Numbered from the stretch's first letter, positions 34,649 to 44,059 are shown. The stretch is 64,000 nucleotides of DNA from Geobacillus thermocatenulatus (GCF_002217655.1 NZ_NEWK01000002.1:1365164-1429163), one strand, 5' to 3'. The notes: generated by a model not told the origin, from the sequence alone. Numbers and translations: made by a program.

Positions 34649-35443
34649 TCTTGGCTGTTCACTCACCACATATGACATGTACAGGCGATCCTGCACCGGG
34701 ATCCACGCCCCAACCCCTCTTGTCGTCACATTTTTGACGACAATTTTCTTTTTGTTTCCTTTGAGCACGACGTACACTTCCCCGTATGTTACTTTCCCTT
34801 TTTCATTCACCGCCGGAGCGTACGCGTACAAATAACCTATTTTTTTCGCCGGCACGTTGTACGGCTGATCCTTTTTCGTGCCAAGGCCGACAACCGTGCT
34901 GAAAGCAAGCGGCAAATTCGTCTTTTCCATCGCTTTGTGTAACATCATCCGCTTAACCGCTTCTTCATTCGGCACTTTCGCCGTCAGGCCGCCGCGGACG
35001 TATTTTTGCATGTCTTGTTTATAGTACAACTTTTGCGCCGTATCGCCGCCGCGATTATCAAGGAAATTGGTGTTGACCTTTTGATATTCCCAGTTCGTCG
35101 ACGTTTCGATCGACTGGTAGTTGAGCGGCCATTGGCCTAAATAAATCGTCGCCCGATAGCCAACGGCCCATGGCGTGTCGGTCGCCGAAGATTCATTAAA
35201 GAGATGGATCAATTCGGGATTCTCAATTTTCACATTGGCCGATCTTAACAGCTGTTTTGTAAACGAGCTCGGTTCCAAATGCGGCAAATCTTGCGTCGGG
35301 TTCGGATACGTATTTTCTTTCGATATATCCATCACCGCACCGGGCGCCGGTTTGCCGGCAGCCGCCAGCGCCGAAAACGCTGCCGCATAAAGAAGAAGCA
35401 CGCTCCCAAACAGCGAAACAGTCCACTTTTTCATCGTCTTCAC
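34646..35443 (-). CDS. yfkD: YfkD family exported protein
   Basis: A 265-residue protein with a signal peptide (WTVSLFGSVLLLYAAAFSAL). The mature part contains the conserved TPWAVGYRATIYLGQWPLNY and ends WIPVQDRLYMSYVVSEQPR. It matches the Bacillaceae YfkD family, whose function is unknown. Expected at the outer face of the membrane. Convergent with yfkAB and downstream of yfkE, as in B. subtilis. Confidence 0.85.
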   Translation of the reverse strand: MKTMKKWTVSLFGSVLLLYAAAFSALAAAGKPAPGAVMDISKENTYPNPTQDLPHLEPSSFTKQLLRSANVKIENPELIHLFNESSATDTPWAVGYRATIYLGQWPLNYQSIETSTNWEYQKVNTNFLDNRGGDTAQKLYYKQDMQKYVRGGLTAKVPNEEAVKRMMLHKAMEKTNLPLAFSTVVGLGTKKDQPYNVPAKKIGYLYAYAPAVNEKGKVTYGEVYVVLKGNKKKIVVKNVTTRGVGAWIPVQDRLYMSYVVSEQPR

Positions 35444-35544
35444 TCCTTTCTTCCCACGTTATTCACTGTTAGTTTCCTTCAAAATGCACCGTTTATCCGC
35501 GGCGGCGAAAATTTTCCCCGTTTGGCGCCCCACTTCCCAAACCC

Positions 35545-35580
35545 GCAAAAAAAACACCCAGGCGGCGAACGCCCAGATGC
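35545..35580 (-). terminator. Terminator after yfkE
   Basis: A GGCG/CGCC hairpin directly follows the yfkE stop on the minus strand and ends in TTTTTTTT. Confidence 0.55.
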
Positions 35581-35586
35581 AGTCAC

Positions 35587-36639
35587 TTACAGCAAATAAA
35601 AACCGATGCCCATGATCGTATAGGCAGCGAGCAATGTTGCCCCTTCAAACCAGTTCGTATCGCCGTCGTTGGACAATACGATCATCAATAGCACCGAAGC
35701 GGCCATCGCGACGAGCTCGGGAAGCGAAAAGACAAGCGGCATTTTTTCCGGAAACAACAGCGAAACGAGCACAAGCACCGGCGCGACGAACATGGCGATT
35801 TGCAAGGTCGAACCGACGGCGATCTCGACGGCGACGTTCATTTTATTTTTGTATGCCATAATGACAGCCGAAGCATGCTCCGCCGCATTGCCGACGATGG
35901 CCACGATGATGATCCCGATAAACAGCTCGCTCCAGCCGAATGACTCGGCGACCGTTTCAAACGTGTGAACGAGCCGTTCCGATAAATAGGCGACCGCAAC
36001 CGTCGCCAGCGCCAAAATGGCGGTCGCTTTCCCTTTGCCCCATTCGGGCTCTTCATGTTCTTCCACTTCTTCTGATTTATGCTGATATACGCCGCGATGG
36101 GTGACAAGCCGGAAATAAAGGGCAGCGGCGTAAAGCAAGATCATGATGATCGAAATGCCAACGCTCAACGCGACTTGTTCGCTGTGATTCATATGCATGG
36201 TAAACACTTCCGGAATGACAAAAGCGATAAAGATGGCAAACGTCAGCAGCCCGGCATTATGACGAGCATCATAAATGTTGAATTCTTGCCGCTTATATTT
36301 TAGTCCGCCGACAAAAAACGATAGCCCAGCCACCAAAAGCAAGTTCCCGAGCACTGAACCGGTTAAGGAAGCGAGCACGACGTCAACGAGTCCAGCCTGC
36401 AAGGCAAAAATGGAAATGATCAGCTCGACCGCGTTGCCAAACGTCGCGTTCAACAGCCCGCCAATGCGTGGTCCGGCGACGATCGCCAAGCTTTCCGTCG
36501 CTCGCCCCATATAGCTGGCGAGCGCAATGATCGTCAAACAGTACAACCCGAACATCAAGACAGTCGGCCAATGAAGAAACCCGCCGATGACCGACACCGG
36601 CACGCCGATCCATGTCATCCAAGCAAACACCTTGTTCAT
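35587..36639 (-). CDS. yfkE: Calcium/proton antiporter (CaxA/ChaA type, YfkE)
   Basis: A 350-residue membrane antiporter of the Ca2+:cation exchanger superfamily, expelling Ca2+ in exchange for protons. About 11 spans are visible in two homologous halves. Each carries the alpha-repeat acidic signature: GNAVELIISIFAL in the first and GNAAEHASAVIMA in the second. The acidic loop HKSEEVEEHEEPEW lies between the halves. The ATG at 36639 follows AAAGGTGGAAG; a longer in-frame extension to 36948 has no typical features. Identity matches B. subtilis YfkE/ChaA. Confidence 0.9.
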   Translation of the reverse strand: MNKVFAWMTWIGVPVSVIGGFLHWPTVLMFGLYCLTIIALASYMGRATESLAIVAGPRIGGLLNATFGNAVELIISIFALQAGLVDVVLASLTGSVLGNLLLVAGLSFFVGGLKYKRQEFNIYDARHNAGLLTFAIFIAFVIPEVFTMHMNHSEQVALSVGISIIMILLYAAALYFRLVTHRGVYQHKSEEVEEHEEPEWGKGKATAILALATVAVAYLSERLVHTFETVAESFGWSELFIGIIIVAIVGNAAEHASAVIMAYKNKMNVAVEIAVGSTLQIAMFVAPVLVLVSLLFPEKMPLVFSLPELVAMAASVLLMIVLSNDGDTNWFEGATLLAAYTIMGIGFYLL

Positions 36640-36785
36640 TTCTCTTCCACCTTTCCTCTTGATTGTTTTCGTTGCATTGACCGCCGTTCCTATGTACGAT
36701 GGATAAGGGCATTCATTCGCCCTGGGAAACATCCGGCCTCGCTTGTTTGATCGGCCGGCGATTTCAACTGAAATGGGGATGCACG

Positions 36786-37919
36786 ATGCGTTTTGCCATC
36801 TTAACCGGGATTGTCGCCGTTTCTGGTCTGTCGCAAGGGATGTTGCTGCCGCTTTTGGCGGTGCTTCTTGATGAAAACGGCGTCTCTTCATCGATGAACG
36901 GCGCGCACGCCGCCGCCCTGTATATCGGTGTTTTGACCATTTCGCCATTTTTGGAGCGGCCGTTGAGCAAATATGGATATAAGCCGATGATTCTCCTTGG
37001 CGCTTCTATTGTAATATGCGCGCTCATCCTTTTTCCACTTTTTCCATCGTTTTTCGTTTGGCTCGTTCTTCGCTTTGCCATCGGAATTGGCGACCATATG
37101 CTTCATTTTGCGACGCAAACGTGGATCACGGACTTTTCTCCGCCGGCGGAGCGCGGACGGCGGCTGTCGCTGTATGGGTGGGCGTTCGGCCTCGGCTTCA
37201 CCATCGGCCCGCTGTTGGCTTCACTCGCTTCGGTCGAGAAGGCGCTTCCGTTTTATTTAGCTGCTCTCCTTAGTTTCGCCGGTTGGATCGGCGTCCTTTG
37301 GCTGCCGAACGAAAAACCAAAGCCGCTTGAACGTTCTTCGTCGGCGGCCGGTCGGTTTATTGGCGCTTGGAAACAGGCATGGCCAGCGCTTTTGTTGCCG
37401 TTTGCGTACGGTTTTTTAGAAGCGGCTGTTCATTCCATCTTCCCGCTGTACGCCTTGCGTGAGCGGATGAGCGCTGAGCAGATCGCCTTCATCTTGCCAT
37501 GCTTCTCGCTTGGGGGCATCATCTTTCAGCTTCCGCTCGGAACGCTCAGCGACCGGTTCGGACGGCGCCGTGTCATCACCGGTGCACTCTTGGCCGGCGC
37601 CGGTTGTTTTTTGATTGCCCTCACTGTCGGTGCGTCCACGGCTGGATTGGCTGCCTGTTTGTTCACTGCTGGCATGTTTACCGGTTCGCTCTTCTCGCTC
37701 GGCATCGCCTATATGACCGACCTGTTGCCGAAAGCGCTGCTTCCCGCTGGTAATTTGTTGTGCGGGATGCTGTACAGCCTCGGCAGCATGACAGGCCCGC
37801 CGCTTGCCGGCAGCGTGGTTGCTCTCTCTAGTCGCGCCTTTTTCCTCGCGGTCAGCGTTGTCCTCCTCGTCCCGGCCATTTGCCTCGTCAGCCGCCGGGA
37901 ACAGGAAACAGCGGCTTGA
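36786..37919 (+). CDS. yfkF: Major facilitator superfamily transporter (YfkF)
   Basis: A 377-residue 12-span MFS protein. It starts MRFAILTGIVAVSGLSQGM. The MFS loop 8-9 motif is seen as GTLSDRFGRRRVITGALLAG, and RFAIGIGDHMLHFATQTWI resembles the motif-B region. Substrate unknown; drug or metabolite export is a guess. The ATG at 36786 follows AAATGGGG. It is divergent from yfkE and matches B. subtilis yfkF by position. Confidence 0.82.
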   Translation: MRFAILTGIVAVSGLSQGMLLPLLAVLLDENGVSSSMNGAHAAALYIGVLTISPFLERPLSKYGYKPMILLGASIVICALILFPLFPSFFVWLVLRFAIGIGDHMLHFATQTWITDFSPPAERGRRLSLYGWAFGLGFTIGPLLASLASVEKALPFYLAALLSFAGWIGVLWLPNEKPKPLERSSSAAGRFIGAWKQAWPALLLPFAYGFLEAAVHSIFPLYALRERMSAEQIAFILPCFSLGGIIFQLPLGTLSDRFGRRRVITGALLAGAGCFLIALTVGASTAGLAACLFTAGMFTGSLFSLGIAYMTDLLPKALLPAGNLLCGMLYSLGSMTGPPLAGSVVALSSRAFFLAVSVVLLVPAICLVSRREQETAA

Positions 37920-37960
37920 CCGTTTTTTATTTTTTATTTTTTATTTTTTCAAAAAAATCG

Positions 37961-37990
37961 TTGACCGTTTTATTTTCTCTGTTATATAAT
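37961..37990 (+). promoter_or_regulatory. Sigma-A promoter for the BH0509-family gene
   Basis: TTGACC (37961-37966) and TATAAT (37985-37990) with 18-nt spacing. A partial copy of the same stretch (TTGACCG then T-rich) lies about 45 bp upstream at the end of yfkF, within a run of ATTTTTT units. Confidence 0.6.
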
Positions 37991-38042
37991 AAAACCAAGA
38001 TATCAAGTTTGTGTTTTAAAACAGTATAAAGGAGTGGCGATC

Positions 38043-38189
38043 ATGAGCAGAACGGAACGGAAAAATATGATCGAGTTTATCGAAAAAGTGCGGGGATTGT
38101 CGCGCGAGGAACTCGCCTATATGACAGACGCAGAAATTGAATACATTTATGAGCGCTATTACCACCATCACGAAGAGATCGTTGAATAA
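38043..38189 (+). CDS. BH0509 family small protein
   Basis: A 48-residue acidic protein: MSRTERKNMIEFIEKVRGLS followed by REELAYMTDAEIEYIYERYY and a short tail. It matches the BH0509 family of small Bacillaceae proteins, function unknown. The ATG at 38043 follows AAAGGAGTGG. It has its own promoter and terminator, so it is a stand-alone unit. Confidence 0.75.
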   Translation: MSRTERKNMIEFIEKVRGLSREELAYMTDAEIEYIYERYYHHHEEIVE

Positions 38190-38227
38190 AGCGGCGGCCG
38201 CTCGATGTGCTTGTGTTTGCATGAAAG

Positions 38228-38265
38228 GAAAGGTGCCCTCAAAAAAGGAAAGGCACCTTTTTTTG
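38228..38265 (+). terminator. Terminator of the BH0509-family gene
   Basis: AAAGGTGCC and GGCACCTTT arms followed by seven T. Confidence 0.8.
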
Positions 38266-38360
38266 ATTTCCATCTATACACATAAACCGACCGCCGGGGC
38301 ACAATATTACAATATGTTGTGCTATGTTGAACGAAGAACCACCTTTTGAGACCGCTTCTT

Positions 38361-38465
38361 TCAATGATAGCCGTTTTGGCCGTTGGCACTGCCACTCGTC
38401 TTATGCTTTGGTCTGTTTTTTCCTTTTTGCTTCGTGCTCCCATCTTTTTTCGTATGTTTCGTCAT
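38361..38465 (-). CDS. Very small basic protein, possibly spore-associated
   Basis: A 34-residue open frame: MTKHTKKDGSTKQKGKNRPK then HKTSGSANGQNGYH. It is preceded by GGGGGGATCAAG, an excellent ribosome binding site. The Lys/Gly/Asn/Ser-rich composition recalls small acid-soluble spore proteins such as SspP, but I cannot assign a family with confidence. It lies between the BH0509-family gene and yfkH. Confidence 0.5.
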   Translation of the reverse strand: MTKHTKKDGSTKQKGKNRPKHKTSGSANGQNGYH

Positions 38466-38533
38466 CTTGATCCCCCCTATGCCAAGATCCCCTGCATTGT
38501 TACGATATCCCGCCTCGGCATCGTTTATGCACG

Positions 38534-39367
38534 CTAACGCTGCCGTCTTTTCCCTTCGCGCTCACAGTCAAACATGGCGTTGAGTTCCCCGCCTAAGACA
38601 AGAATCATGCCGGACAAATAAAACCAAACCATCAACACGATCATTCCGCCAAGGCTGCCGTACATCGCCGTGTAATCGGCAAAGTTGTTGACATAATACG
38701 AAAACGCCAGCGACGCCGCAATCCAGCCGGCGGTGGCAAACAGCGCGCCGCGCATGACGTTGACGCAGCGAAGCTGTTTGTTCGGCGCGAAATAATAAAG
38801 GGCAGTAAAGACGGCAAACAATAACAGCGAACTCGTCACCCAACGAAACGCGTTCCAAACATTCAAAAACTGTTGCGACAACCCGAGAGCAGAGAACAAA
38901 AACAGCCCGATTATCCGCCCGAAGACCGGAAGCACGAGGGCAACGATGATGACAACGATCATGCCGAGCGTCAACACAATCGACAGCCCACGCACGATCC
39001 AAAACGGCCGGTCTTCTTGCACATCATAAGCGCGGTTGAATGCCCTCATAATGGCACTCATGCCATTAGACGCTGACCAAATGGCTGCGATGATGCTAAA
39101 CGACAACAATCCCCCGTTTTGCTCATCGATGAGGCGATGAACGTTCGTCTCGATGAGGTGAAGCGCCTCTTTCGGGGCGTATTGCCGCACGAGCGCAAGC
39201 ACATCTTCATGCGGAATCGGCAAATACGCCAACAGCGTCATTAAAAACAGCAAAAACGGAAAGAGCGACAGAAGAAAGTAATACGCCAATTCCGCTGACA
39301 AGCGCGGGATTTCATCTTCCGTAAAACGGCGGGCCAACTCACGGATGAACGCCAAATTTACGACCAT
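38534..39367 (-). CDS. yfkH: YihY/BrkB family membrane protein (YfkH)
   Basis: A 277-residue integral membrane protein with about six spans. It contains LSAELAYYFLLSLFPFLLFL, the AIWSASNGMSAIMRAFNRAYD signature and YYFAPNKQLRCVNVMRGALF of the YihY family (formerly wrongly called RNase BN). Function unresolved. B. subtilis yfkH is the positional match. The C-terminus ends in a basic tail. Confidence 0.88.
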   Translation of the reverse strand: MVVNLAFIRELARRFTEDEIPRLSAELAYYFLLSLFPFLLFLMTLLAYLPIPHEDVLALVRQYAPKEALHLIETNVHRLIDEQNGGLLSFSIIAAIWSASNGMSAIMRAFNRAYDVQEDRPFWIVRGLSIVLTLGMIVVIIVALVLPVFGRIIGLFLFSALGLSQQFLNVWNAFRWVTSSLLLFAVFTALYYFAPNKQLRCVNVMRGALFATAGWIAASLAFSYYVNNFADYTAMYGSLGGMIVLMVWFYLSGMILVLGGELNAMFDCEREGKRRQR

Positions 39368-39418
39368 CGGCTCCCCTCCTTCCTCGCTTTTCCCCAGACG
39401 GGTGCGCCGCCCTCAAAG

Positions 39419-39907
39419 TCAATTTGCTTCCTCCACACCAAGTCGATGATCGCGGATGATCCTCTCAAGCAAATGCTCGCATCCTGAGCGGACGAGGCGA
39501 TACACTTCGGCAAAATTCCCGGTATAATACGGATCAGGCACATCGTCTTTTTCCCGGTCGGGAACAAAGTCAAGCAACCGGGCGAGCACCGCTTTCGAAC
39601 GGGAGCCAGCCAATCGGCGCAAATCGTTCAAGTTGGCTGCGTCCATGGCGATGATGTAATCAAATTCTTCCAAGTCACGATGGTTCACTTGCCGGGCGCG
39701 GATGCCGGAGTAGTCGATCTGATTTTCCGTCAAAACCCTTCTTGTCCCCACATGCGGCGGCTCACCGACATGCCAGCTGCCTGTTCCCGCCGAATCAACG
39801 ACAATCAGACCGTCAAGCCCCCGCTCTTTCACCAAATGACGGAAGACCGCTTCCGCCATCGGCGAGCGACAAATGTTTCCAAGACAAACAAACAGCACTT
39901 TCACCAT
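39419..39907 (-). CDS. yfkJ: Low-molecular-weight protein tyrosine phosphatase (YfkJ)
   Basis: A 162-residue cytoplasmic phosphatase. The P-loop CLGNICRSPMAEAVF (Cys-x5-Arg-Ser) is at residues 8-22 and the general-acid Asp is in DVPDPYYTG. It removes phosphate from tyrosine (possibly arginine) residues of proteins; B. subtilis YfkJ is the positional match. The ATG at 39907 (MVKVLFV) is chosen as the homologous start; longer in-frame extensions carry no family sequence. Confidence 0.9.
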   Translation of the reverse strand: MVKVLFVCLGNICRSPMAEAVFRHLVKERGLDGLIVVDSAGTGSWHVGEPPHVGTRRVLTENQIDYSGIRARQVNHRDLEEFDYIIAMDAANLNDLRRLAGSRSKAVLARLLDFVPDREKDDVPDPYYTGNFAEVYRLVRSGCEHLLERIIRDHRLGVEEAN

Positions 39908-40252
39908 CCAAACAGCCACCCCTCTCTCCATGTCCACGGTGCTTTCCACCGTTCGTTTTCCTTCTTGATCACCTAGCCTTTTTGTCCCTAAAAGGACGGA
40001 AATGTCACGACAAAACAACTCCATCGAGGAGATTGTGCGAATAGGCCAGCAACGCTTGCGCACACGTTCACGACAACCATTTTGCAGAAAACGCGGTGTT
40101 TCCCAACGTTTTAGACCTGCGCTATGCATGTGCACCTACATTTTACCACATCATCCGTTTTTTCATCAGAAAAACAAGCCATCCAATCTCTCCCCATTCT
40201 TCCTGCACCTATGGTACAATACATAATAACTTGCCATGAAAGGAGCAAACGG

Positions 40253-40477
40253 ATGGATTTATCAAAACGGTCGGCGGAAAACGTCGCCTATATGATTGAA
40301 CAGTTGAAGCAAAAGTTGAAAGTGCTGAACTTGGATGCCATCAAGCCGTCCCATTTTTCCGAGGAATGGTACGATGAATTGAGAGACATTTACGAGATGG
40401 TGATGAAACGCGAGACGTTCAGCCCAAGCGAAATGCAGGCGATTGTCGAAGAGCTTGGAAGCCTGCGCAAAAAATAA
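40253..40477 (+). CDS. yfkK: DUF1128 family protein (YfkK)
   Basis: A 74-residue helical protein beginning [20 protein letters not shown] and containing [19 protein letters not shown]. It matches the UPF0435/DUF1128 family (B. subtilis YfkK), function unknown. The ATG at 40253 follows GAAAGGAGC. A TACAAT -10 element lies about 35 bp upstream. Confidence 0.85.
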   Translation: MDLSKRSAENVAYMIEQLKQKLKVLNLDAIKPSHFSEEWYDELRDIYEMVMKRETFSPSEMQAIVEELGSLRKK

Positions 40478-40548
40478 CGCTCCCATCTGCTGCTAGGCAG
40501 GCAATGCAGCTGTTTCACGTAAAAATAACTCCTATCGAAAAACTATGA

Positions 40549-40576
40549 TTGACATTATCGTCAATTGTGTTAAAAT
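40549..40576 (+). promoter_or_regulatory. Promoter for the cysH operon, upstream of an inserted relic
   Basis: TTGACA (40549-40554) and TAAAAT (40571-40576) with 16-nt spacing. The predicted transcript then runs through the IS605-type relic before reaching the SAM-riboswitch-like leader and cysH. Confidence 0.6.
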
Positions 40577-40597
40577 TTTAACATCTTTCCGAAAGAA

Positions 40598-40803
40598 GTC
40601 TCCCACTTCGAAACGAAGTGAAAGTGGGAGATGAATGTCGGTTGGCGTTAGCCAACGAGTATGATAGAATATGGCTAGAACGGACACCTTTGGAATGAAG
40701 GGAAGCGTAAAGGGGTCTTGTGTGTGGCTTACCGTTCGGCGAACACACACAAGTCGCTTGAAGCCCCCACCTCTAAGCGAAGCGTAGGTGGTGGGTAGTT
40801 CAC
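40598..40803 (+). mobile_element. IS200/IS605-type relic with omega-RNA-like structure in the cysH leader
   Basis: About 206 bp. The left hairpin is CTCCCAC/GTGGGAG (40600-40630) with an alternative CACTTC/GAAGTG. Inside are GTTGGC/GCCAAC (40641-40656) and a perfect 10-bp stem CTTGTGTGTG/CACACACAAG (40717-40753). The right hairpin is CCACCT/AGGTGG (40768-40791), then GGGTAGTTCAC at the end. These right-end sequences are typical of IS605 elements whose 3' end forms the TnpB guide RNA scaffold. No tnpA or tnpB remains. The guide position begins at about 40804. Confidence 0.65.
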
Positions 40804-40819
40804 TCAATTCAATGCCATG

Positions 40820-40935
40820 CGTTGCATACGTTGCTCGGGAGTGAGGGAGGAATTGGCTCAATGAACGCCGACAACCCGCCGCCTATAGCAAAGTGCCAAT
40901 TCCAGCTAAAGAAGATCTTTAAGTAAAATAAGGGG
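40820..40935 (+). promoter_or_regulatory. SAM-I (S-box) riboswitch-like leader of cysH
   Basis: S-box core elements are present in order: GAGTGAGGGA, GGAATTGGCTCAATGAACGC, GACAACC, and AAGTGCCAATTCCAGC. GGAATTGGC (40849-40857) pairs perfectly with GCCAATTCC (40895-40903). B. subtilis cysH is also an S-box gene. The closing P1 helix and a clear terminator are not obvious: the 3' strand (GATCTTTAAG) has no good partner upstream, where the relic sits. The switch may therefore be impaired. Confidence 0.6.
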
Positions 40936-41059
40936 AACCCTTTCTCCCGCTCTTTCTGATTCATGCAAGGAAGGATTTTTGCCGCCGAATTGCCGTTTGG
41001 CCGCTATATATCCTACTAATTACCTAGATTTTCTTTGATTTTGTGAGGAGGAGAAACCG

Positions 41060-41767
41060 ATGCTCACGTATGATCAATGGGAAACGGCGGAAAAACCGTC
41101 TTTTCCGTCCGATAATGAAACAAAAGGGGCGCTTGACGTCCTCGCCTGGGCGTATCGCGAATACGGCGATGAGATCGTATACGCGTGCAGCTTCGGCGTC
41201 GAGGGGATCGTGCTCATTGATCTGATTTCCCAAGTTAAACCGGATGCAGAAATCGTCTTTTTGGACACCGGCCTGCATTTCCAAGAGACGTACGATACAA
41301 TCGCGAAAGTGAAAGAAAAATATCCGTCGCTTCGCATCGTGATGAAACAGCCGCGCTTGACGTTGGAAGAACAGAAGGCGCAGTTTGGCGACGAGTTATG
41401 GAAACGCGACCCGAACAAATGCTGTGAGCTGCGCAAAGTCATTCCGCTGCGGGAAGTATTGACCGGGGTCACCGCCTGGATTTCCGGCTTGCGCCGCGAG
41501 CAATCGCCGACGCGGCGGCATGTGGAGTACATCAATAAAGACGACAAGTTCCGTTCGATTAAAGTTTGTCCGCTCATTCATTGGACGTGGAAAGACGTTT
41601 GGAATTACGTGTATAAACACGGCCTTCCGTACAACGTGCTCCACGACCGCGGCTACCCGAGCATCGGTTGCGCCCCGTGCACCGCTCCGGCTACAGATCC
41701 GAACGACTTGCGCTCCGGGCGCTGGGCTGGCCAAGGAAAGACGGAATGCGGTCTCCATCTCGCCTAA
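41060..41767 (+). CDS. cysH: Phosphoadenylyl/adenylyl-sulfate reductase CysH
   Basis: A 235-residue enzyme that reduces PAPS (or APS) to sulfite using thioredoxin. The PAPS-binding region reads [20 protein letters not shown], and the catalytic cysteine is in the C-terminal KTECGLHLA. Extra cysteine pairs (NKCCELRKV and GCAPCTAP) are those of iron-sulfur forms that also use APS. It starts the sulfate-assimilation operon; the ATG at 41060 has GTGAGGAGG upstream. Confidence 0.93.
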   Translation: MLTYDQWETAEKPSFPSDNETKGALDVLAWAYREYGDEIVYACSFGVEGIVLIDLISQVKPDAEIVFLDTGLHFQETYDTIAKVKEKYPSLRIVMKQPRLTLEEQKAQFGDELWKRDPNKCCELRKVIPLREVLTGVTAWISGLRREQSPTRRHVEYINKDDKFRSIKVCPLIHWTWKDVWNYVYKHGLPYNVLHDRGYPSIGCAPCTAPATDPNDLRSGRWAGQGKTECGLHLA

Positions 41768-41782
41768 GGAGAGAACATTGAC

Positions 41783-42856
41783 ATGCTCCTTGCCATTGCG
41801 TTTATCGTATCCTTTTTCTTCGCCATGAACATCGGGGCAAGCGGCGCGGCGGCCTCTATGGGCGTCGCCTACGGGTCAGGCGCCATTCCGAGAAAATCGG
41901 TCGCCCTCCTTCTTTGCGGCGTCGGTGTCTTCCTCGGCAGCCTCGGCGGCGGGGAAGTAGTGAAGACCATCGGGTCGGGCATTATCCCGTCCTCGATTCT
42001 CACCATCAACATTGTCGTTATTATTTTAGCCGCAGCGGCCATTTCACTGTTTGCCGCCAACATGATGGGCATCCCGCTGTCGACAAGCGAGATCACCGTT
42101 GGCTCCGTCGTCGGCGTCGGCATCGCCTGCCAAGCGGTGTATTTTCAAAAACTGTTGTTCATCGTCTCGGCGTGGATCATCATCCCGATCATCGCCTTTT
42201 CGTTTACGTTCGCCGTCGGCAAATGGTTTTTGGCGCTCAAGCGCAAATATCCACAGCTTGAACAAGGCCGTTGGCAAAAAACGTTTATGGCGCTTCTTAT
42301 CGTCACCGGCTTTTTTGAGGCGTTTTCCGCCGGCATGAACAACGTCGCCAACGCGGTCGGACCGCTTGTTGGCGCCGGGCTGATCGAGAGCGGGTCGGCG
42401 ACGATGTTCGGCGGCTTGTTCGTCGCCGCCGGCGCCCTTTTGCTTGGGCACCGCGTCTTGGAAACGAACGGGAAAAAAATTACAAATTTCTCCCCGTTTG
42501 AGGGAAGCGCCATTTCCGGCACAGGAGCGATGCTCGTCATCATTTCCTCGCTGTTTGGTTTGCCTGTGCCGCTCACGCAAATTACGACATCAGCGATCAT
42601 CGGCATCGGCACGGCGAAAAGCGGATTGTCCATCTGGCAAAAGCGAATCGTCGTGCAGCTCTTAAAAGTTTGGTTTGTTTCGCCGATTTTTTCCCTTGTG
42701 ATTTCATACAGCCTCGTCAAGCTGCTGCTTGACAGCGACGTCTACACGGTCGTCGCGATCTTAAGCGTCTGCTTGGCGACGCTTGGCGTCATCAGTTTGA
42801 AAAAAACAATTGCCGAAGAAAAGCGCTCGATTCATGAGCATGGCGGCGGCATTTAA
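41783..42856 (+). CDS. cysP: Sulfate permease CysP (PiT family)
   Basis: A 357-residue membrane transporter of the inorganic phosphate/sulfate PiT family. About 10-11 spans are seen. Two homologous signatures are visible: SFFFAMNIGASGAAASMGVA near the N-terminus and GMNNVANAVGPLVGAGLIE in the second half. B. subtilis CysP in the same operon imports sulfate, so that role is assigned here. It begins 15 bp after cysH. Confidence 0.9.
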   Translation: MLLAIAFIVSFFFAMNIGASGAAASMGVAYGSGAIPRKSVALLLCGVGVFLGSLGGGEVVKTIGSGIIPSSILTINIVVIILAAAAISLFAANMMGIPLSTSEITVGSVVGVGIACQAVYFQKLLFIVSAWIIIPIIAFSFTFAVGKWFLALKRKYPQLEQGRWQKTFMALLIVTGFFEAFSAGMNNVANAVGPLVGAGLIESGSATMFGGLFVAAGALLLGHRVLETNGKKITNFSPFEGSAISGTGAMLVIISSLFGLPVPLTQITTSAIIGIGTAKSGLSIWQKRIVVQLLKVWFVSPIFSLVISYSLVKLLLDSDVYTVVAILSVCLATLGVISLKKTIAEEKRSIHEHGGGI

Positions 42857-42886
42857 CAACATCTATCAATCTAGGAGGTTATAAAC

Positions 42887-44047
42887 ATGAGCTTAAGCAT
42901 CCCGCATGGCGGTACGTTGATCAATCGTTGGAATCCGGACTATCCGCTCGATGAGGCGGCAAAAACGATTGAGCTCTCCAATGCCGAACTGAGCGATTTG
43001 GAGCTGATCGGAACGGGCGCCTACAGCCCGCTCACCGGCTTTTTGACGAAAGCGGATTACGACTCGGTCGTGGAAACGATGCGCCTTTCTAATGGCACCG
43101 TCTGGAGCATTCCGATCACGCTCGCGGTAACAGAAGAAAAAGCGAAAGAGCTCGCCGTCGGCGATAAGGCGAAACTCGTTTATCGCGGCGACGTCTACGG
43201 CGTCATTGAGATTGCTGACATTTACCGCCCAGACAAAACGAAAGAAGCGAAGCTCGTTTATAAAACGGATGAACTTGCTCACCCAGGCGTGCGCAAACTG
43301 TTTGAAAAGCCGGACGTGTATGTCGGCGGAGCGGTGACGCTCGTGAAACGAACCGACAAAGGCCAATTTGCGTCGTTTTATTTCGACCCGGCCGAAACGC
43401 GGAAAAAATTTGCCGAACTCGGCTGGAACACCGTTGTCGGCTTCCAAACGCGCAACCCGGTTCACCGCGCCCATGAATACATTCAAAAATGCGCGCTCGA
43501 GATCGTTGATGGCTTGTTTTTAAACCCACTCGTCGGCGAAACGAAAGCGGACGATATTCCGGCTGACATCCGGATGGAAAGCTATCAAGTGCTGCTGGAA
43601 AACTATTACCCGAAAGACCGCGTTTTCCTCGGCGTCTTCCAAGCTGCGATGCGCTATGCCGGTCCGCGTGAAGCGATTTTCCATGCGATGGTGCGCAAAA
43701 ATTTCGGCTGCACGCACTTCATCGTCGGCCGCGACCATGCCGGCGTTGGCAATTATTACGGCACGTATGATGCGCAAAAAATCTTCTTGAACTTTACGCC
43801 CGAAGAACTCGGCATTACGCCGCTCTTTTTCGAACATAGCTTCTATTGCACGAAATGCGAAGGCATGGCATCGACGAAAACATGCCCGCACGACGCGCAA
43901 TATCACGTTGTCCTTTCCGGCACAAAAGTCCGCGAAATGCTGCGCAACGGCCAAGTGCCCCCGAGCACATTCAGCCGTCCGGAAGTGGCCGCCGTTTTGA
44001 TCAAAGGGCTGCAACAACGCGAAACGGTCACCCCGTCAGCGCGCTAA
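42887..44047 (+). CDS. sat: Sulfate adenylyltransferase (ATP sulfurylase)
   Basis: A 386-residue enzyme that makes APS from ATP and sulfate. It has the PUA-like N-terminal domain ([18 protein letters not shown]), the catalytic [15 protein letters not shown] motif and the [18 protein letters not shown] block, plus a zinc-type set of cysteines ([20 protein letters not shown]). There is no C-terminal kinase domain; cysC follows separately. An AGGAGG site lies just upstream. Confidence 0.95.
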   Translation: MSLSIPHGGTLINRWNPDYPLDEAAKTIELSNAELSDLELIGTGAYSPLTGFLTKADYDSVVETMRLSNGTVWSIPITLAVTEEKAKELAVGDKAKLVYRGDVYGVIEIADIYRPDKTKEAKLVYKTDELAHPGVRKLFEKPDVYVGGAVTLVKRTDKGQFASFYFDPAETRKKFAELGWNTVVGFQTRNPVHRAHEYIQKCALEIVDGLFLNPLVGETKADDIPADIRMESYQVLLENYYPKDRVFLGVFQAAMRYAGPREAIFHAMVRKNFGCTHFIVGRDHAGVGNYYGTYDAQKIFLNFTPEELGITPLFFEHSFYCTKCEGMASTKTCPHDAQYHVVLSGTKVREMLRNGQVPPSTFSRPEVAAVLIKGLQQRETVTPSAR

Positions 44048-44059
44048 AGGGGGATCGCG

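Noticed and set aside
37920-37955. Run of ATTTTTT units after yfkF as a possible regulatory repeat
   Set aside because: Low-complexity T-rich sequence at a gene end; most likely a loose terminator or slippage tract.
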